A stretch of DNA of 64,000 nt from Gammaproteobacteria bacterium (GCA_016712635.1 JADJQS010000008.1:62001-126000); one strand, 5' to 3'; counted from the first letter of the stretch, positions 20,648-30,155 are shown. Numbers and translations: made by a program. The notes: generated from the sequence alone by a model not told the origin.

Positions 20648-21216
20648 CGCCGGGCGGGTCGCCGATACCGCGCCTGGTGATTCTGGGTCGCGACGGCGTG
20701 ATAAACGAGAGGCGACCGTCCGGCGTACGCACCGTCGATGAGTGGAAGGCGATATCCGGCAGCCTGCGCGCCATCGCTCGGCTGACTTCTGCGCAGTTTC
20801 ATCTTGTGGTAGCGACAAACCAGCCCGGCATCGCGGGCGGAGCTCTTGACGGCGGGATACTCGCGCATATCCATGCGAAGATGAACAGCGATATTGCCCG
20901 CGAAGGTGGCCGGATTGAGGCGATCTTCTACTGCCCGCATGGTGTAGATGATAAGTGTTCTTGCAGGAAACCCAGGCCGGGCCTGTTGCTGGAGGTGGCA
21001 AAGCGCCTGGATGTCGACATGGACGGTGTGCCATTTATCGGAGATACGTCCGACGACATCGAGGCCGCCCGCGCGGCCGGTGCGCGCCCTATTCTGTTGC
21101 GCACCGGCCGCGGCCTGGAAACGGAAAAATCCTGTGCCGGGTGTGCGGATGTCGAGGTATACAACGATCTCGCGGATGCGGCGTCGGCCCTGATCGACTT
21201 GCGCGAGGCGGACTGA
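20626..21216 (+). CDS. gmhB: GmhB-type HAD phosphatase (heptose-1,7-bisphosphate phosphatase family), nucleophile Asp replaced by Gly
   Basis: 196 residues. GmhB removes the C7 phosphate of D-glycero-D-manno-heptose 1,7-bisphosphate in LPS core heptose synthesis. Family features are VATNQPGIAGG (motif II), the zinc knuckle CPH...CSCRKP and GDTSDDIEAARAAGA (motif IV). However motif I, normally LDRDGVIN, reads LGRDGVIN: the first Asp, which is the catalytic nucleophile, is Gly at residue 21 (codon ggt, 20686-20688). The second Asp is kept. As read, the enzyme should be inactive, unless this is a base error (gat to ggt). The gene overlaps glyS by 22 bases and sits 4 bases before plsC. Confidence 0.88.
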   Translation: MPVQPGITPGGSPIPRLVILGRDGVINERRPSGVRTVDEWKAISGSLRAIARLTSAQFHLVVATNQPGIAGGALDGGILAHIHAKMNSDIAREGGRIEAIFYCPHGVDDKCSCRKPRPGLLLEVAKRLDVDMDGVPFIGDTSDDIEAARAAGARPILLRTGRGLETEKSCAGCADVEVYNDLADAASALIDLREAD

Positions 21217-21220
21217 GTAC

Positions 21221-21934
21221 ATGCTGTTTTTTCGTTCTTTTCTGTTCGCAGTGGGTATGTGGTTGTCGACGCTTATCATCGCGCCGCTTGCCGTTCTGAC
21301 TTTTCCATTTCCGTTCACCGCGCGGTATGCCTTTATCACCCAATGGGCCCGTTTCAATCTGTGGTGGCTGCGGCTTTCATGCGGCCTGCGATATGTGGTT
21401 CACGGGCGCGATAATATCCCCGCCGGAAACGCCATAGTTTTTTGCAAGCACCAATCGGCCTGGGAAACGCTGGCATTGCAGAGCATCTTTCCTCCGCAGG
21501 TCTGGTTATTAAAGCGCGAACTGCTGTGGGTTCCGTTCTTCGGCTGGGGGCTCGCAATGCTTGAGCCGATCGCGATTGACCGTCGCGCCGGGCGCAAGGC
21601 AGTAGAGCAGCTGGTCAGGCAGGGCAGGGAACGCCTGGCCGATGGTCGCTGGGTTGTGATATTTCCCGAAGGCACGCGAGTGGCGCCCGGACAGACCGGA
21701 CGTTACGGTATCGGAGGGGCCGTGCTCGCGGCAGCGAGTGGCTATCCAGTTGTCCCGGTCGCGCACAATGCCGGCGAGTTCTGGCCGCGCCGCGGTTTCA
21801 TCAAGCGACCCGGAACGATTACTGTTGTCGTGGGTCCCGTGATCGATCCTCACGGGAAGGACGCAGAGACGATCAAGGAAGAGGCAAAAGAGTGGATTGA
21901 GCGGAACTCTCGGGAGCTGAGCACCGCCCGCTGA
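21221..21934 (+). CDS. plsC: 1-acyl-sn-glycerol-3-phosphate acyltransferase (PlsC family)
   Basis: 237 residues. An N-terminal hydrophobic segment (about 2-30) anchors it in the inner membrane. The acyltransferase block I reads KHQSAWETL, an HX4E variant of the usual HX4D seen in the PlsC-like genes next to glyQS/gmhB in pseudomonads; block III is FPEGTRVAPGQTGRY and block IV is YPVVPVAHNAG. It transfers an acyl chain to lysophosphatidic acid in phospholipid synthesis. Start ATG 21221 is 4 bases after the gmhB stop. The stop is only one base from the convergent ksgA stop. Confidence 0.93.
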   Translation: MLFFRSFLFAVGMWLSTLIIAPLAVLTFPFPFTARYAFITQWARFNLWWLRLSCGLRYVVHGRDNIPAGNAIVFCKHQSAWETLALQSIFPPQVWLLKRELLWVPFFGWGLAMLEPIAIDRRAGRKAVEQLVRQGRERLADGRWVVIFPEGTRVAPGQTGRYGIGGAVLAAASGYPVVPVAHNAGEFWPRRGFIKRPGTITVVVGPVIDPHGKDAETIKEEAKEWIERNSRELSTAR

Positions 21935-21935
21935 T

Positions 21936-22727
21936 TCAACCGCTCCGGGCGGGGGTGAGTTTTTCACTCAACCTGGCCAATTCCTCCACATGAAGTTGCT
22001 CGGCCCGCAGATTGGGGTCGACAGCAGCGGCGTCAAAGGCGTCATCCGTCACCAGTCCCTTGAGTGCGTTGCGCAGGGTTTTGCGTCTGTACGCGAACGC
22101 GGTTTTAACCAGAAGCGAGAAGGCGTCATAATCGGCAACCTTGACTCTTGGCTCCGCATGAGGTATCAGTCTGACGAAACTCGAGTCGACCTTGGGTTGC
22201 GGAATAAACGCGCCTGGGCCGATGGTGAATAATTGCTGGACCTCGCAGTGATACTGCACCATCACGCTGAGTCGGCCGTACTGCCGGTTACCGGGATCAG
22301 CCGCCATACGATCAACAACCTCTTTCTGCAGCATGAGATGCATGTCCTGGATGCAGCCGAGCTGATCGATGAGCCGGAATAACAGCGGCGTGGAGATATT
22401 GTAGGGCAGGTTGCCGACGACGCGCAGCTTGCGCCCGTTTCTGGCCATGGCGCAGATATCAGCATCCAGCGCGTCAGAGTTGTGAATAGACAAAGTGGAG
22501 TTGCCTGGGTACTTGAGCTGTTCAAGATGCTGGATCAGATCGCGATCAAGTTCAATCACGTCAAGTTCGATGCCGCAAGAAAGCAGCGGAACAGTAATCG
22601 CGCCGCGCCCTGGTCCGATTTCAATCATGTGATCGCCGGAGCGGGGGCCGATCACCTTGACGATTTTCGAAATGGCGCCCTGGTCTTGCAGAAAATTCTG
22701 ACCGAATCGCTTGCGCGGCAGGTGCAT
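21936..22727 (-). CDS. ksgA: 16S rRNA (adenine1518-N6/adenine1519-N6)-dimethyltransferase
   Basis: 263 residues from ATG 22725-22727; longer in-frame readings overlap pdxA. HLPRKRFGQNFLQD is the conserved N-terminus, followed by SAM motif I IEIGPGRGAITVPLL and the catalytic NLPYNIS. KsgA dimethylates two adenines in helix 45 of 16S rRNA during 30S maturation. It follows pdxA by 4 bases as in the classic lptD-surA-pdxA-ksgA operon. Confidence 0.97.
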   Translation of the reverse strand: MHLPRKRFGQNFLQDQGAISKIVKVIGPRSGDHMIEIGPGRGAITVPLLSCGIELDVIELDRDLIQHLEQLKYPGNSTLSIHNSDALDADICAMARNGRKLRVVGNLPYNISTPLLFRLIDQLGCIQDMHLMLQKEVVDRMAADPGNRQYGRLSVMVQYHCEVQQLFTIGPGAFIPQPKVDSSFVRLIPHAEPRVKVADYDAFSLLVKTAFAYRRKTLRNALKGLVTDDAFDAAAVDPNLRAEQLHVEELARLSEKLTPARSG

Positions 22728-22731
22728 ATTG

Positions 22732-23739
22732 TCAGCCCTGCGGCGCGGAACGGGAATTCTCCGCCATTTCAATCGCGGCGCTGACTGCGGCGTTGAGGCT
22801 GCCAACATCTGCGAATCCCGTGCCCGCCAGTTCCAAAGCCGTGCCGTGGTCCACCGAGGTGCGGATTATCGGCAGGCCGAGGGTTACATTGATCGCCTGG
22901 CCAAATCCCATGTGCTTTAATACCGGCAATCCCTGATCGTGATACATCGCTACGACCGCGTCGATTCCGGCAAGAATGGCGGGAAGGAATGAGGTGTCTG
23001 CCGGTTTGGGGCCGATTATGTTCAGGCCCTCATTTCTCAGGGCATCAATGACGGGACTTATGATCTCGATCTCTTCCCGACCGAGATTTCCATCCTCACC
23101 CGCGTGCGGGTTCAATCCGCAGACGAGCAGGCGGGGCGCGCTGATGTGAAAATATCTGCGCAGGCTGTCATGCGTTATGCGCAGGGTGGCTTCGATCCGT
23201 TCGCGCGTTATTCCGCCAAAAATATCCTTGAGCGCGAGATGCGTCGTGACCAGGGCTACGCGCAGACCAGGAGTGGCCAGCATCATGACAACATCATGCG
23301 TGGCGGTAATGCCGGCGAGGTACTCGGTGTGCCCGGTGAACTGAATGCCGGCGGAGTTGATCACGCCTTTGTTGACAGGTCCGGTGACCATGGCCGCGAA
23401 CTCCCCCTTCATGCATCCGTCCGCCGCACGCTTGAGCGTGTTGAGGACATAGGCGGCATTTTCCGGATCCGGAATGCCGCTGACGGCAGGTTGCGGGCAG
23501 CGCACCGGGAGGATTTCGATTGTGCCAGCCGGCTGAATGTGGGCGTCGCCATTCGGCTGATACTCTTTCAGGGAAATCGGCAACCTGAGCTGATGCGCAC
23601 GTGCGAGGAGCAGGTCAGGGTCTGCTATCACGACGATGGACGCGGGAAAGGACCGCTGCGCGGCTTGAATGCAGATATCCGGCCCGATGCCCGCCGGCTC
23701 TCCCGGCGTCAGGGCGATGCGGAGAATTTCACCGCTCAC
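22732..23739 (-). CDS. pdxA: 4-hydroxythreonine-4-phosphate dehydrogenase
   Basis: 335 residues if started at the GTG 23737-23739 (VSGEILRIALTPGEPAG), which clears the surA stop by 26 bases; a longer frame to 23814 would run into surA. PdxA oxidises 4-phosphohydroxy-L-threonine in pyridoxal phosphate synthesis, with bound zinc. Landmarks are ALTPGEPAGIGPDI at the N-terminus, TGPVNKGVI, FTGHTEYLA, CGLNPHAGEDG and the metal-site YHDQGLPVLKHMGFGQAINVTLGLPIIRTSVDHGTA. Confidence 0.95.
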   Translation of the reverse strand: MSGEILRIALTPGEPAGIGPDICIQAAQRSFPASIVVIADPDLLLARAHQLRLPISLKEYQPNGDAHIQPAGTIEILPVRCPQPAVSGIPDPENAAYVLNTLKRAADGCMKGEFAAMVTGPVNKGVINSAGIQFTGHTEYLAGITATHDVVMMLATPGLRVALVTTHLALKDIFGGITRERIEATLRITHDSLRRYFHISAPRLLVCGLNPHAGEDGNLGREEIEIISPVIDALRNEGLNIIGPKPADTSFLPAILAGIDAVVAMYHDQGLPVLKHMGFGQAINVTLGLPIIRTSVDHGTALELAGTGFADVGSLNAAVSAAIEMAENSRSAPQG

Positions 23740-23765
23740 GGAGGTGTCCGGTCGTTCGCTCGCGG

Positions 23766-25079
23766 TTACAGGCGATATTCGACATAGGCCTCGTCGCGCA
23801 GTCGTCTCAACCACTCTTCGGTACCTTCTTCGATCTTGCGCTGGAAGATGGCATCGCGGGCCTTATCGCGGGTGAATTCCTCCGTGTCGTCATGCTCTCT
23901 CCGCTCCTGAACCTGGATCAGGTGCCAGCCAAAACGCGTCTTGACAGGATCGCTGACTTCCCCGGGCGCCAGTGTGTTCATCGCCGTCTCGAAATCAGGG
24001 ATCATCTCGCCGGGGTCCACCCAGTCGAGATCACCTCCGCTCGGCGCGGTTGCCTTGTCTTCGGATATGTCGCGGGCAAGTGCGGCAAAATCCTCGCCGG
24101 CCGCTATGCGCTCTTTGATGTCGTAGAGGATATCCTGGGCATTCTGGTCTGTCGTAAGTGCGCTCAGGCGCACTAGTATGTGGCGCGCACGGGTTTGCGT
24201 GACAATGTGCTGCTGACCGGCCCGGTGGTCAAACAGCTTGATGATATGAAAACCGCTTGGGCTGCGCGTCAAATTGCTGAGTTCTCCGGGTTTCATATTA
24301 GGTACCAGTTCGGCGAACAGGGTAGGCAGTTCGCCAGCCTTGCGCCATCCAAGATCGCCGCCGTTGAGTGCTTGCTGACCATCAGATGATGAGATCGCAG
24401 CCTGATGGAAGTCTGCGCCTGATTTCAGCTGGCTCAGTACGCTATCAGCCCTTGTCTGTGCCTGCTGGATCTGGTCCGGAGTGGCTGCCTCCGGCAGAGA
24501 AATCAGAATGTGGCCGATATGATATTCGTCGGATCCATTACCCTGCCGGCGCTGAGTGGCAAGAAATCCATCCACTTCCTGGTCGGTGATGGTGACGCGG
24601 CTGTCGACATATTGTTGCCGTAGGCGCCGCAAGACGATCTCCTTGCGTATATCCTCCCGGAATTTTACGAAGTCCAATCCGTCTTCTTGCAGCACATCGC
24701 GGAATTCCTCCAGCGTCATGCCATTCTGGGAGGCTATTCCGCTGATCGCCTGATTCAATGCTTCATCGTCCACGCGGATACCGTTGCCTTCCGCGAGCTG
24801 CAGCTGTATCTGCTCCAGCACAGCGCGCTCGAGTAATTGTTTTTGCAGCGTCTGGTTGGGCGGTATTTGCATACCTTGCCGGTGCAATTGAAGCTTGATT
24901 GACGCAATCTTGTCGTTTAATTCACTCTCGGCAATGAAATTATCGTCAACTATGGCGACGATGCGATCGATCACATCATTGCTATGACGTTCATCGGCGC
25001 TCCAGGCAGGGCCGGGTACTGCTGCCAACATCAGCATGATGAATGGGAACACGGGAAAATGGGGTGGCCGGGGTGTCAT
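23766..25079 (-). CDS. surA: Periplasmic chaperone/peptidyl-prolyl isomerase SurA
   Basis: 437 residues from ATG 25077-25079; an alternative ATG at 25112 overlaps the lptD stop. A signal peptide ends near PGPAWSA. The N-terminal chaperone region (DRIVAIVDDNFIAESELNDKI) is followed by two parvulin domains (about EYHIGHILISLPEA... and TRARHILVRLSAL...) and the C-terminal helix. SurA escorts outer-membrane barrel proteins, including LptD, to the BAM complex. Directly downstream of lptD, as usual. Confidence 0.95.
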   Translation of the reverse strand: MTPRPPHFPVFPFIMLMLAAVPGPAWSADERHSNDVIDRIVAIVDDNFIAESELNDKIASIKLQLHRQGMQIPPNQTLQKQLLERAVLEQIQLQLAEGNGIRVDDEALNQAISGIASQNGMTLEEFRDVLQEDGLDFVKFREDIRKEIVLRRLRQQYVDSRVTITDQEVDGFLATQRRQGNGSDEYHIGHILISLPEAATPDQIQQAQTRADSVLSQLKSGADFHQAAISSSDGQQALNGGDLGWRKAGELPTLFAELVPNMKPGELSNLTRSPSGFHIIKLFDHRAGQQHIVTQTRARHILVRLSALTTDQNAQDILYDIKERIAAGEDFAALARDISEDKATAPSGGDLDWVDPGEMIPDFETAMNTLAPGEVSDPVKTRFGWHLIQVQERREHDDTEEFTRDKARDAIFQRKIEEGTEEWLRRLRDEAYVEYRL

Positions 25080-25101
25080 GTGTGTGTCCACTGGTAAAGT
25101 G

Positions 25102-27330
25102 TTAATTTTCATAGCCAAGAATTCCCTGTCCCAATACGCTTTCGAGACTGTCGCCAATGCTGGTCAGTCCCTTCAGCTCAAATTGAATATAGAGATTCTC
25201 CCTGGTTTCGCCAAGATCATCATTGATGTAGCGGCGATTGACTAGTTGTGTGCGCCAGCAACAGCTTTGATACTCCAGACCAGCCAAAGTTTCCAGCGCG
25301 CGGTGGTCCAGCAGGGAATAATTACGGCGACCTATGATATGCCAGTGCCTTCCTAGGGGCCAGAGGAATGATATGTCCGACTGTTCCAGTTCTGATTCAC
25401 GATATCGATAGGCTATGTTGAATATGCTATGGGCATTCGGCATGTATTGCAGGTGTACACTGCCTTTGTCGATTTTTCTTGATTCCTGGTTCCAGCGCAC
25501 GTCCAGCCTGGATGTGAGCTTCGGTAGAATGGAGGCAACTGATTCAGCAACGACATCAGATGTGCTCTCGGTTTCGGGCTGGTTGTTCAGGCTAACCTCG
25601 CGATCCTTGAAATAGAAGATACGGCCGATACTGGCACGCAGCCTTTCGCTGCCGGTCTCTTTCTCGAAGAAGCGCGTGGTTAATGCCATGCTGATTTGGT
25701 TCGCATCCCCGACCCGGTCGTTGCCGCTAAACCTGTTGTTACGGAATAGTTGTGAGTAACTAAAGTCAGGCAGGGCGGTATCGAACAGAGGAATATCAGT
25801 TTGCTCGCGAAAAGGGCTGTATAGATAGTATAGCCTGGGCTCGAGCGTATGAATCATTGCACTCGTTCCCCATTGGCTGTCCCTTTCAAGAAATACCCCG
25901 CTGTCCATCGACAACGACGGCACGGTCCGGCTGGGGCGCGAATCTTGTAAAGGATCACTGCTGTTGAGCGTATATAGGGTCTGCCTCAATCTGATTGTAG
26001 GTGTCAGAAAGGCGGAGAGCGATCTGAAGGGGTATTCGATGCTGGGTTGCAGATCAATCCTGCGGCCTGATATCCGGTCATCATGCTTGAAGTCAACATA
26101 TTCACCGAAAACATTATAATTGAGTGCGCCATCTTCATCCGGCTTGATGGTTCTGAACAATAGTTGTGGCAAGCGTTGATATGGCTTGCTGTCATCCGGG
26201 ATGGTGTCATCAACAGTCTGATAGTTTTCCAAGCGGACGGCGGATGTCCAGAGATCGCTTCGGTAATCCAGGCTGGCGAGTTGCCTCAGATGAGTGATGC
26301 TGGATAAGCTCAGGCTGTTGCCAAGTTCGCGGAAATATTCCGTATCCGACACATGCACGATGTCAATATTCGAGCTCAGATGGTTTGTGAAGCGTGACAT
26401 GTTCTGGAAACTGAATAGACTGCGATCCTTGCCGGCGAGATCGTCGCCGGGTAAGTACTCCAGGTCAAGCTGGCCCCGATTGATCGGGCTCAAATAGCGG
26501 AGTTCACTGGTAATCATGGAGCCGCGTTTGGATATAAGTCGCGGAGTCAGGGTTGCGTCGAATTGAGGCGCAAGATTTATATAGTAGGGCAGTGTGAATT
26601 CCGTTCCATTGTCATTCGAGTGGGCGTAGCTGGGGGTTAGAAAGCCGGATTTCCGCCGATCGTCGATAGGAAAGCTGATATAAGGAAAATAAAAGAATGG
26701 AACTCGCTTGAATGAAAGCATGACATTTTTTGCGGTTCCGACCCCGCTGTTCTGGTCCAAGCGCAGCTTGCTTGATCTCAGAAGCCAAGCATTATCCTCT
26801 ATGTCGCACGTCGTGTAGGTTACTCCGCTCAGTATTGTGAGATCCTTGCTCTCAATCGTTGCAGCTTCAGCAGTTCCACGGGCATGCCTCGATGGGAGGT
26901 CATAGGAGGTTTCATTTATGATGCCGGTGTTTCTGCCAAGTGATAGCTCCGCATTCTCGCCGCTGATGGCAAGGTCATCATTGAAGTATAGAATATGTCC
27001 TTCAGCATGCAGCTGATCTGATGTTTTCCAGTAAGTCGCTGAGTCAGCCCGCAGGTATTGGTTAGTCTGCCTTGCGCGGATATCACCTCGGAGTAGCACG
27101 ATATCCCGGTTCAATATTTCAGCTTCGTCAGCGGAAAGTATGGTCTCGCCGTTATGCTGTCCATTGAATAAGTCAGAAGGCAGTGTGTTCGCTTCTGTGC
27201 GCGGTTTGCAGAGCCCCCATTGCTCATCGTCGATAACAGCGCTGCCAGTGGCGGGTACAAAGGCAAGGAATAACAGGACGTAAATCCGAAAGGATATGGT
27301 TTTGTGAATGCCAGATGTCTGGTGCATCAC
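25102..27330 (-). CDS. lptD: LPS-assembly outer-membrane protein LptD
   Basis: 742 residues. A signal peptide (about 1-31) precedes an OstA/LptA-like jellyroll (ILSADEAEILNRDIVLLRGDIRA, YWKTSDQLHAEGHILYF) and a C-terminal barrel beginning near FYFPYISFPIDDRRKSGFL, the conserved lateral-gate proline region. Cysteines occur at WGLC (about 41), TTCDIED and SCCWR, the four positions that form the interdomain disulfides in E. coli LptD. With LptE it inserts LPS into the outer leaflet. First gene of the lptD-surA-pdxA-ksgA operon. Its DNA is visibly more AT-rich than the genes before it. Confidence 0.96.
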   Translation of the reverse strand: MMHQTSGIHKTISFRIYVLLFLAFVPATGSAVIDDEQWGLCKPRTEANTLPSDLFNGQHNGETILSADEAEILNRDIVLLRGDIRARQTNQYLRADSATYWKTSDQLHAEGHILYFNDDLAISGENAELSLGRNTGIINETSYDLPSRHARGTAEAATIESKDLTILSGVTYTTCDIEDNAWLLRSSKLRLDQNSGVGTAKNVMLSFKRVPFFYFPYISFPIDDRRKSGFLTPSYAHSNDNGTEFTLPYYINLAPQFDATLTPRLISKRGSMITSELRYLSPINRGQLDLEYLPGDDLAGKDRSLFSFQNMSRFTNHLSSNIDIVHVSDTEYFRELGNSLSLSSITHLRQLASLDYRSDLWTSAVRLENYQTVDDTIPDDSKPYQRLPQLLFRTIKPDEDGALNYNVFGEYVDFKHDDRISGRRIDLQPSIEYPFRSLSAFLTPTIRLRQTLYTLNSSDPLQDSRPSRTVPSLSMDSGVFLERDSQWGTSAMIHTLEPRLYYLYSPFREQTDIPLFDTALPDFSYSQLFRNNRFSGNDRVGDANQISMALTTRFFEKETGSERLRASIGRIFYFKDREVSLNNQPETESTSDVVAESVASILPKLTSRLDVRWNQESRKIDKGSVHLQYMPNAHSIFNIAYRYRESELEQSDISFLWPLGRHWHIIGRRNYSLLDHRALETLAGLEYQSCCWRTQLVNRRYINDDLGETRENLYIQFELKGLTSIGDSLESVLGQGILGYEN

Positions 27331-27793
27331 AGCAATTTAACCCAGACTACTTGCATGATTCGGTCTAAGAAGCACATCTCTCATGGCTTGTAATGGAGTA
27401 CGGCCGGCATCCAAAATGCTAGTTAAGTTGTTGTCTTTCGTAATATTCTGATATCGGGGTATTCTTTATGATTTGTAGTTGACTGTCAAACGTACGGGTG
27501 TACGACAAATTGAGAAGTGGGTGATTAAATCAACATTTCCGGTTTTATCAATTAAGCCCATGTGCTGCCCTTTGCCCGCGAGGAAGTTTGTGTGGATGAG
27601 ATCCTCATTGTGACGCAGACCTCATCACTTCTGTGATTCATTCCGCAAATCATGGAAATGTAATCAATCCCACCTGGCATAGTGTCGATACTTCTCAATA
27701 GAATCCCGTACGTTAAATTTCAGGTGAGTGGATCCAGGGATCCTTTTTGCAGGACGAATCGTTCGAATCAGGAATGCCGGAGGAAAGGATGAT
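27331..27793. other. Intergenic region between divergent lptD and HDOD gene
   Basis: About 460 AT-rich bases that must hold the promoters of both divergent genes. A TTGACT stretch near 27478 and small dyads (TGATTAAATCA near 27522) are visible, but no convincing -35/-10 pair or RNA structure. No gene recognised. Confidence 0.4.
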
Positions 27794-28732
27794 ATGAGCA
27801 TGCCCACCGTACAGATAAAGCCTCATAACCACTCGCAGCCGGTGCAAGATGCCACGACCAGGGATGGTGAACCACTGTTGGATATCAAGGCACGTATCAA
27901 GCGTCTGGATAAACTGCCACCCATGCCTGAGATGACGCAAAAGATCTTGCGTCTTAGTGCCAAGACCGATGCGGACGTCAAGGAACTGGTGGAAGTCGTG
28001 GAGCTGGATCCTAGCTTGGCATCCCAAGTGATGCGTTATGCAAGCTCACCTTTCTTCAGCTATCAAGGTCGGATAGAGTCGGTGCAAACGGCCATTACAC
28101 GGGTGCTTGGGTTTAACACGGTAATGAATCTGGCATTGAACGCGACTGCAGCAAGACCCTTCAAAATCGCACGGAATGTGCCGCTTGGGCTGGATGCTTT
28201 CTGGCGCCATACCGTATACAGTGCAGCCCTGGTTCAGGCATTGAGCAGTGCAGTGCCGAAAGAAATACGTCCACCGGCGGGAATCGCCTACCTGGCGGGA
28301 CTGCTGCACAATTTCGGCCATTTGTTGCTGGGCCATCTCTTCAAGCAGGAGTTTCTAATTCTTAACAAGTTTGTGATCAAGTATCCTGACAAGCCCGTCG
28401 AACTTATCGAGCACCGCGTGCTCGGCACCGACCATGGAATGATCGGTGCGTGGTTAATGGAGGCATGGCAGTTGCCTGAAGAGATTGTGGTGGCGGTTCG
28501 AGAGCATCACAATGAAAACTACCAGGAGATCCACGCCGTTTACCCTCAGCTTGTCTTTCTCGCGGACAGGCTTCTCAAAGGCTACAACATCGGCGATGCT
28601 GTGGATGCGCAGGTGCCACCGGCATTGCTTGACTCACTGGGAATCGGCGAGTACCAGGCTATGACGATAACAGCAAAAATCATGGAGGGATGCGAGGGCC
28701 TGGATAGTATGGCCTCCAGCTTTGCCTCGTAG
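27794..28732 (+). CDS. HDOD-domain protein
   Basis: 312 residues from ATG 27794, preceded by AGGAAAGGATGAT, a good ribosome-binding site; an earlier in-frame start at 27728 is not supported. After a variable N-terminus of about 40 residues comes an HDOD domain (LDKLPPMPEMTQKILRLSA, VELDPSLASQVMRYASSPFF, AGLLHNFGHLLLGHLF, DHGMIGAWLMEAWQLPEEIVVAVREHH). HDOD proteins are HD-related but usually non-catalytic signalling scaffolds, found with c-di-GMP and stress circuits. It is monocistronic and closed by a bidirectional hairpin. Confidence 0.88.
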   Translation: MSMPTVQIKPHNHSQPVQDATTRDGEPLLDIKARIKRLDKLPPMPEMTQKILRLSAKTDADVKELVEVVELDPSLASQVMRYASSPFFSYQGRIESVQTAITRVLGFNTVMNLALNATAARPFKIARNVPLGLDAFWRHTVYSAALVQALSSAVPKEIRPPAGIAYLAGLLHNFGHLLLGHLFKQEFLILNKFVIKYPDKPVELIEHRVLGTDHGMIGAWLMEAWQLPEEIVVAVREHHNENYQEIHAVYPQLVFLADRLLKGYNIGDAVDAQVPPALLDSLGIGEYQAMTITAKIMEGCEGLDSMASSFAS

Positions 28733-28762
28733 CCTTGGTATTTCTGTAAGTATAAACATAGC

Positions 28763-28791
28763 GCCGGAGCATGCAGTTATGCATCTCCGGC
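28763..28791. terminator. Bidirectional terminator-like hairpin between HDOD and moeB-rhodanese genes
   Basis: GCCGGAG and CTCCGGC, then ATGCA and TGCAT with one bulged C and a 4-base loop, make a long stem midway between two convergent genes. The U-tracts are short, so strength is uncertain. Confidence 0.6.
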
Positions 28792-28799
28792 CCATTTGT

Positions 28800-29969
28800 T
28801 CAGGCATTAGATGCGCAGACCTGCGCGTAGTCTTGATATCCCGGGAATACAGCGCCCTCGCCGCAATATCGACACTTTGGATTCTTCTTGACCTTAAGCT
28901 CCGTAAACCGGCCTGACAGGGCATCGTAATGCAGCATACGGCCGACCAGAGGGTCACCTAGATCGAGCAGAATCTTGATGACCTCAATGGCCTGCAGTAG
29001 GCCGAAGATGCCGGGCATGACTCCTAAAACGCCCGCTTCCGCGCATGAGGGGGCGAATTCCGGAGGCGGTGGTTCGGGGAACATGCATCGATAGCAGTTT
29101 CCATGCTTCTTATCATATTCAGGCCAAAATACGGTGATCTGCCCTTCGAATCGATAGACCGCAGCATGGACGTTCGGTTTGCCCAGTTTTACACATGCGT
29201 CATTTATCAGGAATCGGGTGGCCAGGTTGTCTGTTCCATCTACGATCACATCGTACTCGGACATGATTTCTTCTACATTCGTGCTGTCGAGATGCGTACG
29301 GTAGCCAACTACCTTAATACCCGGGTTTAATGCCTCAAGCGCTATGCGGGCTGATTCGACCTTGGGCATGCCCACGCGAGCATCTGTGTGCAGAATCTGC
29401 CTTTGCAGGTTGCTGCGATCAACGACATCATGATCAACAAGTCCGATGGTACCTACACCTGCCGCTGCAAGATAGTAAGCTGCAGGGGAGCCGAGACCGC
29501 CAGCCCCGATCAGCAGTACTTTGCTGTCTAGTAATTTGAGCTGTCCTGCTTCTCCGACGTCGGGCATTAACAAGTGGCGTGAATAGCGTTCACGCGCTTC
29601 AGCATCCAGTATGCGTGGGATCTCGAAAGGCTGGCCCAAATTTTTCCACCGACTGAATCCGCCCCCTACTGAGCGGACGTCCTTGTAGCCCAATCTTTTT
29701 AGTGATTCAGCGGCGAACAGGGAGCGGACACCCCCCGCACACATGACCAGAATGGTCCGGTCCAAGTCCGGGACCATGTCCTCAATTCTTAATTCCAGGA
29801 ATCCCCTGCCGAGACGACAGGCGCCGACCGGGCTGCCTTGGGCCACTTCATCTGTATCGCGTACATCGACAAGTGCTGCGCCGTTACGGCTTAGAGTGAG
29901 AGCATCTTCGGGGGAGACTTCTGGTATGGAATCGCGTAGTTCTGCGAGTCGTCGATCTTTGGCCTTCAT
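28800..29969 (-). CDS. moeB: Rhodanese-ThiF/MoeB fusion adenylyltransferase
   Basis: 389 residues. An N-terminal rhodanese domain (about 10-115) has its active-site Cys in LVMCAGGVRS. A ThiF/MoeB E1-like domain follows (YSRHLLMPDVGEAGQLKLL, GAGGLGSPAAYYLAAAGVG, DHDVVDRSNLQRQILH, DGTDN), with zinc ligands CYRC and CRYC and a Cys in PSCAEAG. Such enzymes adenylate the C-terminal Gly-Gly of MoaD or ThiS and, with rhodanese, transfer sulfur. In eukaryotic MOCS3 the rhodanese is C-terminal; here it is N-terminal. A second MoeB-type gene lies upstream, so the two may serve different carriers (MoaD and another sulfur carrier). Confidence 0.9.
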   Translation of the reverse strand: MKAKDRRLAELRDSIPEVSPEDALTLSRNGAALVDVRDTDEVAQGSPVGACRLGRGFLELRIEDMVPDLDRTILVMCAGGVRSLFAAESLKRLGYKDVRSVGGGFSRWKNLGQPFEIPRILDAEARERYSRHLLMPDVGEAGQLKLLDSKVLLIGAGGLGSPAAYYLAAAGVGTIGLVDHDVVDRSNLQRQILHTDARVGMPKVESARIALEALNPGIKVVGYRTHLDSTNVEEIMSEYDVIVDGTDNLATRFLINDACVKLGKPNVHAAVYRFEGQITVFWPEYDKKHGNCYRCMFPEPPPPEFAPSCAEAGVLGVMPGIFGLLQAIEVIKILLDLGDPLVGRMLHYDALSGRFTELKVKKNPKCRYCGEGAVFPGYQDYAQVCASNA

Positions 29970-30079
29970 GTATAGACCTCCAGCCTGTAATTAAATAGAT
30001 CAGATGGGGAGTGCGATACAACATGAATGAAGCCCGCAAGTGATTGTTGCAGGCGAAAGCATGCCTTATATAGCGCGAA

Positions 30080-30085
30080 ATTATA
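30080..30085 (-). promoter_or_regulatory. Putative -10 element of the rhodanese-MoeB gene
   Basis: A perfect TATAAT on the minus strand, about 110 bases upstream of the start codon at 29969 in the 186-base gap between the two moeB genes. The -35 region is weak, so this is a suggestion only. Confidence 0.3.
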
Positions 30086-30155
30086 TACCAAATGGATCAA
30101 ACTCGCATCTGTGAAATGAGGCGATACCGACATATCGACCATTTCTGCAGGAGCC

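Noticed and set aside
23740..23814. Longer pdxA reading from 23814
   Set aside because: It would overlap the surA coding end by about 50 bases and lacks a conserved N-terminus; GTG 23739 fits the family start.
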